Assembly: GCA_022702705.1 (NCBI GenBank)
Contig: CM040424.1
Coordinates: 138,681,665 to 138,745,664, forward strand
Source of the DNA: Papilionanthe hookeriana x Papilionanthe teres
Taxonomy: Eukaryota; Streptophyta; Magnoliopsida; Asparagales; Orchidaceae
Length of the DNA: 64,000 nt
Direction of reading: 5' to 3'
The notes under the pieces were generated by a model. The model was given only the letters and a program-made list of their open reading frames with translations, was not told the origin of the DNA and made no database searches. Made by a program: the position numbers and the translations under genes. Of this stretch, positions 58,767 to 64,000 are shown piece after piece. Numbering within the stretch: position 1 is the first letter of the stretch; every line of letters begins with the position of its first letter.

Positions 58767-60845
58767 TGTTGACCTCATTTTTGATGAGGTCTTCTCTTCT
58801 TCTCTTTAGTACTTAGGATCTAGCCTTAGGCTTTTCCTTTGACTATCCTAGAGGATTAGAATTAGGACCCATCACTTAGAAATTCAAACCACTTCTCAAC
58901 TCCCTGCAAACTCCACAAACTTGACTATAGACCCCTAATCACCTAGAGGGTTGAAATCAAATGTGGAAGTTTAAAGGATGAGTTCCTATAGGACTCTTTG
59001 GCCTTAAGACTACCCTGGGTGGCCTGGTCTGGTGAAGGGCTGACTTACACAAACACTACACCTATACACTACACTTTCACACACATCCTAAAACCACACC
59101 CATACCAAACTTGACCTCCTTACTCATGGAAGTGATTCACATGGATGATCCTTAACCCCTAAGCCCTTGGCTAAGAGGGTTAGGAACAACATAGTGGATG
59201 CCTCAAATGAGTCCCTTCATGGCTCATGTGGGCTTGATATAGCTTCATGGCTCAACCAAAATGATTTTATTCCACTTACATTTACCCAATCTTTAATTTT
59301 CCAAATTTTCAATTTTTGACCCCCGGGACCCTACACCCGCCTAACCTACCCAAAGCCCTTGAAATTACCCAAATTTTTCAAATCACCCAAAATTCCTCAA
59401 AACCAATCCCAAACATTCCCACATTACTCAAATTGATCATCCATACCCAAAAATACAAAAAATTCCAAAAATACCCCCCAATACCCTCCAAATACCCAAA
59501 ATACCCATCTTGACCCAGAAATCCAAAAATTTAGAAAATTCCTAGAAAATTCCAGAAAATCCAAAATATTTCCAATTTCATTTTGTTCAACTACACCATG
59601 GGCCAATTTTGTCAATTTACCCCACTTTTGTCAAAACCCCCAATTTGACCCATTTTAACCCTAAGTGAACCCAATGTCAAGCCAAATCTACGCAATTGAC
59701 CCAAATTCTGGTCCAACTCAGTTCTAAACTTCCATTCAACATTCCCAACACCAATCTAGACCAAATCCAAGTCCAATTTGATTGACATTTGAATCCAATT
59801 TCACTTTTGGCCTTAAAGCCCAATTTGGACCCATGACCCAAACGTAACCCAAACTAACCCAATTCAATCCAATTAACCCCAAACCTTTTCTAAACCTTCC
59901 TTAGCATCCCCACAAACAAAAAAACTAACATGATTTGCCCAAAATTTAGACCCAAACCCCACTCAAATTCAACCCAAAGCTAAAAGTCCCAATCCTTTGC
60001 AAAATTCTCATCCTAAAATAAAAAAAAAACCCACTTCCATAAATCATTTTAAAAGCCCATCTAAAACCATTTCAAAGAGCCCAAAATCTACCCTAAAGCC
60101 CACATGACATTTCCATTTTCCATCCATTTAATCAAAGCCATTCCGTAAGTTCAAATTAATCATCAAATGGTTCCAAATCAAGCCATATGTCAAATCCCAT
60201 CAAATCACCCCAAAATTACCAAAATTTCCAAATTCCATTTTCATGAAATTGACTAAGCCATACCCAAGCCCAAATAAAGCCATGAAGCCATCCTCAAGCC
60301 CCATGTAAAGCCATGAGAAGTTTGACATGTGACCATCCCATAAATGGCAAGAGGAGAAGCCTCTTTAAGGATTCTCTTAAAGGTGATTAAACCTTTTCAT
60401 GCTTCCCCTAAACTATGTTTAAACTTAAACATGCTTGGATAGTGACTTCTCCCCACTAATCTAGCCGACTCACTCGACCTCCCTCAGCCCAAATTGGAGC
60501 TTGGAAAGGTGCACCCAACCCAAACCCATAGGATGACCAAATTGAGCCTAAAAGAGCCCCTTCCCCATTCCATTTTGAATGAAGCTTTCTACACATGGCC
60601 ACTCTCCATTGCTTGCACCATTGCCAACCCCTGACCCTCCTGATGACAACAGTGACCTGACCCTGGCCGGCCAGCCACCACAGTCGCCGGAAATCACCAG
60701 GCCGAGAGCTCACATGTGAGCCCAAACTTGGAATTCTCACCTGCTGAGCTGCCCCATCCCCAGTGGACATTGCAGCTGTTCTTCTCTTACCAAGAGCAGC
60801 TGATCCCAAGCCCTAACTCCCCCTGGGAGGCCCTCCACCCTCTCC

Positions 60846-60853
60846 TATTTAAA
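60846..60853 (+). promoter_or_regulatory. TATA-like box (3' LTR of copy B)
   Basis: TATTTAAA, 2079 bases into the LTR, in the same pyrimidine-rich context. Confidence 0.55.
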
Positions 60854-61472
60854 CACCACCTCCTCTTGGCCAAGAGAGGTGCTGAACCAGACCTTACTGA
60901 AACCCTGCCAAAATTGTTCCAAAACACTCTCCATACTTAGAGCGAGCTTGATCCCCGAGTGACAATTTTCCCTAATCCCCACCAACAGAGCCTAATTTCT
61001 CACCAAAATTCCACCCAAAACCAGGACACTTCTCCACAAGTGGATCAATCCTCAAATTGATTGGTCCTACACCTTCACCGAACCAAGGGAAGGAGTCCAC
61101 CAAGCAAAAGCCCCCTCTCCGAGCCACCCATCCGTTCCGTACTCCAAGCTTTGTGATCGGGCTTGGTCGAAATCATACCTAGGCGATTCACCGCACCAGG
61201 AGACTTCATCCGGAGCTTGCTTGGACCCAATCGAAGGTGACACAACCCTCGGATTGAAGCCACACTTCTCTCGAGCAAAGGTTCGAGCTAACTCTTTATC
61301 CCGAGCTTCCGGAGATTCTCCATTTCAAATGCCTTAATTTCAATGCATGATCACCGTATAGATGTATTCGTCTCTTCAAGACGAATCCATATAAGACAAG
61401 AACACAAAAATCCGTTAAGAAATGAGTGAGTTCTTAGTGGTTTTAGTGTGGACGGCTCTCGGGTGAGGACGC

Positions 61473-61658
61473 TTGGGGACGATGAACAGATGTCGTTCAT
61501 TCCATACACGCGCGGACGGACGGCCAGGATCGCGCCGGATGAGGAGACGGAACGATACAGCGGGCCCCCAGAGCTTTGAGTTGGATGGCGGCGCCGAATC
61601 AGAAGACGATGCATGTGCGTTCGGAGCTGTCGTGGATGGCGTGGCGCCGCGTGGATAA
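61473..61658 (+). other. small Arg-rich ORF in the GC-rich islet
   Basis: A 61-codon frame MGTMNRCRSFHTRADG with RRMRRRND and an APRG end, closely parallel to the minus-strand one at 37779-37964. Its function is unknown and it may be a chance frame. Confidence 0.35.
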
Positions 61659-63469
61659 GTAGGAAATTAGGGTATTTTTTTGATTTATTTAATTCCCTAA
61701 ACTTCAAAAATGCATAACTTTGTGTAGAAAAATCAGAAAAATAAAATAAAAATACCCACTTGCTCAGTGAACAGGGGAGAATAATGCGGAAAAGAAATCA
61801 TTTAATTTTATTAAGTATTTTATTTTTAATAATTTATTTACTGTCTGCATTGTTTTAATTCTACATGCATATAGGAAATTCACCATGGCATGATACCATA
61901 GGGCTTTTGAAGCCTCTAAATTTGTGAACATTCCCTGAATTTTCCAAAGTCAGAAGTCATCCCTATGAGAAGTTATTGATTTTTAAAATTCATGTTGTTA
62001 TTTTAAGTATTTTAATTCCAATAATTAGTATGTTGTGAAAAAAATTCTAGAAAAATTTGGTGATGTTTCTTATGACTAGAGGACCCTAGGAAAAATAGGT
62101 TTTGAATTAATTCACTTGGAATAACTCTAATTGGCCTAAACATCCAAAATAGGTCCTTAATTAATTAGAGCTAATCATGCATCAAATTAACTTGAAATCA
62201 ATTCTCTACTGACCTTTAGGATCAGAGGAACCCACCATAAAAATTTGAAGTCAATTGGACTTGGTTAGCCCTACTAAATGGGTTGATTAAGCCATTTAGC
62301 CAATTTATACTTTAAAAATTCATAACTTTCAAAATACTCTTCAAAAATTCACCAAATTGGTTTTGGAGCCTCTCTGATATTAGGGAAATTTAAAAAAATT
62401 AAAATTTCAATTTTCTAAAAAAAGTTGATTTTTTGTATTATTTTAATATTTTTAATAATTAAAAAATAATAGAAATCACAAAAATAATAAAATTCACCAA
62501 AATGTCACATTTTTAATTCTAATCACTTAGAAACAAACCCCATATTTTTCTTAGGTCTATTTGATGAGATATTAAATTTTAAAGCCCTAAGGTAATTTTA
62601 AAATTAAAAAAATGTATTTTTTAGCATTTCCACTAAAATAATTCTAATAAATCGAAGAAAAATTAGAAAATTGTAAAAATTGATTCTCTGATTTCCTTGA
62701 TATCAGAGGGATTTTTGAAAAATATAAAATTCATTTTTCAACCTTTATTTTATTTTTAAATTAATTAATACTCCAAAACTCAAAATAATTATAATAAAAA
62801 TAATATAATCAAAAAAATCACCAAAATTGGTCCAAGTGGTCCTCTGGTCATTAGGAATGTCCCATAATTTTCTTAAGGACAAAAACTTTCCCTTGGTCAT
62901 ATTATTAAATTTTCCTTGGAAATATCTATTTTCCACCAAAAATAATTACATAATTAAATTAAATATAGAAAAATCACATTTTCTCCTCTCATGTCCTTAT
63001 TGACATATGAGTGAAGTCACATAAAAAATTTCAAGTTCATTTAAGCTCAATTTAGTGAGTTATCAAATTATTAAGCTTGAAGGGGCAAAATGGTAATTAA
63101 AAATTTTAATTTTTAATTAAAACTTTAGGCTTAATAAAATTAAAGCGTAAAATATTTGATCTTAAACTGATTTGGATGATTGAAATTTAAATAATTAAAG
63201 GGTAGAAACCTACTAAAGAATTTAAAAATAATTATAATAAACCTTAATTAAATAATTGATTAAATTTGGAAGAATAATAAAATTGGAATTATTAAAATAG
63301 GGATATTATTAGGAAGAGATTTATTCTTTAATTTAAGAATCCCTAAATTAATCATCTCAATAATATTTAATTCCTAATTAAAATGATAATCCAAGTTTAA
63401 GATTTAAAATGCTAAAAGACTTAATCATTAAATTAAATTAAAGTTAAATTATTTAAATTAAACCCTTTT

Positions 63470-63755
63470 AAAATTTCAATTAAATTAAATTAAAATAAAA
63501 TTAAATTAAAATTTAAATTAAATTGAATTAAATAAAATTAAATTAAAACAAATTAAATTAAATTGAATTAAATCAAATTAAACTAAATTAAATTAAATTA
63601 AATTAAATTAAAAATTAAATTAAATTAAATTAAATTAAATTAAAACATATTAAATTAAATCAAATTAAACTAAATTAATTAAATTAAATTAAATTAAAGC
63701 ATATCAAATTAAATTAAATTAAAATTAAACTAAACTAAATTAAATTAAATTAAAA
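63470..63755 (+). repeat. (AAATT)n tract (3' LTR of copy B)
   Basis: TTAAATTAAA-type repeats at the same LTR position as in the other copies. Confidence 0.85.
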
Positions 63756-64000
63756 ATAACATCACCTAAGACATAAAGAAATTCAAAAATAAATATAAAG
63801 CAACTTGAACACTATTCCAAATTTAAACCCGATAACTGAAATTAAATTAAATCACGAACCATTTGAACATCAATTTGCCCTCGAAATCTTTGGTTATCAT
63901 AACTCCTAAACAGAATGTTAAATGAAATGTTACTTCACTTATAGGATATTCAAATGTCCTAGTTCACTGAGCAAGATAACAAAAATTGAATTCATTGACG

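Larger units (their letters stand above)
58767..64000 (+). mobile_element. 3' LTR of copy B (runs off the window)
   Basis: It starts TGTTGACCTC after the polypurine tract. It follows the order of the other LTRs: CCCAAA-rich part, TATA-like box (60846), GC-rich islet (61450-61660), AT-rich body, AAATT tract (63470-63755). About 2 kb of its 3' end lie outside the window, so its 3' target duplication cannot be read. No gene is seen. Confidence 0.93.

Overview
The window looks like nuclear DNA from a flowering plant, probably a eudicot with a large genome. No host gene, tRNA, rRNA or CRISPR array is visible. Almost every base belongs to a nest of retroelements, all decayed. The main family is a very large Ty3/gypsy LTR retrotransposon of the Tat group (the Ogre/Retand/TatI-III relatives). 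The support is its reverse transcriptase, a degenerate first RNase H followed by a second plant-type RNase H (aRNH), a DD35E integrase, and a long region after pol. Its LTRs are about 7.3-7.4 kb, begin TGTTGACCTC (or TGTTAACC) and end in CCGACA or CGTACA.

Layout. 1-4908: 3' two-thirds of a plus-strand LTR, joined directly to gag coding sequence. 4909-14161: plus-strand internal region of copy A (gag/NC, protease, RT, RNase H, aRNH, integrase, an extra ORF, a 36-bp tandem array, polypurine tract). 14162-21542: 3' LTR of copy A. 21543-22211 and 28010-28735: plus-strand remnant of an Athila-like gypsy element, split by an L1-type LINE on the minus strand (22212-28009) with a 28-bp target duplication. 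28736-about 31175: minus-strand Athila-like remnant with gag, a tRNA-Asp-type primer binding site and LTR. About 31176-33515 and 40941-41937: minus-strand internal fragment of the Tat-like family (copy C), split by a minus-strand solo LTR at 33516-40940 (target duplication AGGTG). About 41938-47310 and 54591-58766: plus-strand internal region of copy B, split inside integrase by a plus-strand solo LTR at 47311-54590 (target duplication GGGTC). 58767-64000: 3' LTR of copy B, running off the window.

The most notable content is the extra ORF after integrase (11135-12597 in copy A, 55313-56529 in copy B, its first part at 31178-31429 in copy C). Its C-terminal half resembles the plant ALKBH9/ALKBH10 type of AlkB-like 2-oxoglutarate/Fe(II) oxygenase, the group that includes m6A RNA demethylases. 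Copy A keeps the iron-binding HxD pair, the distal His and the 2OG-binding Arg, although a stop and a frameshift break the frame. Copy B has lost the HxD segment by deletion. A splice-acceptor-like pyrimidine tract plus CAG lies just before the ORF in copies A and C, which suggests expression from a spliced transcript. A retrotransposon that carries its own RNA demethylase is the candidate undescribed system here.

All coding regions carry stops and frameshifts, so nothing in the window appears autonomously mobile now. The coordinates of the LTR junctions and target duplications are exact readings; the Athila-like outer borders and domain borders inside broken ORFs are approximate.
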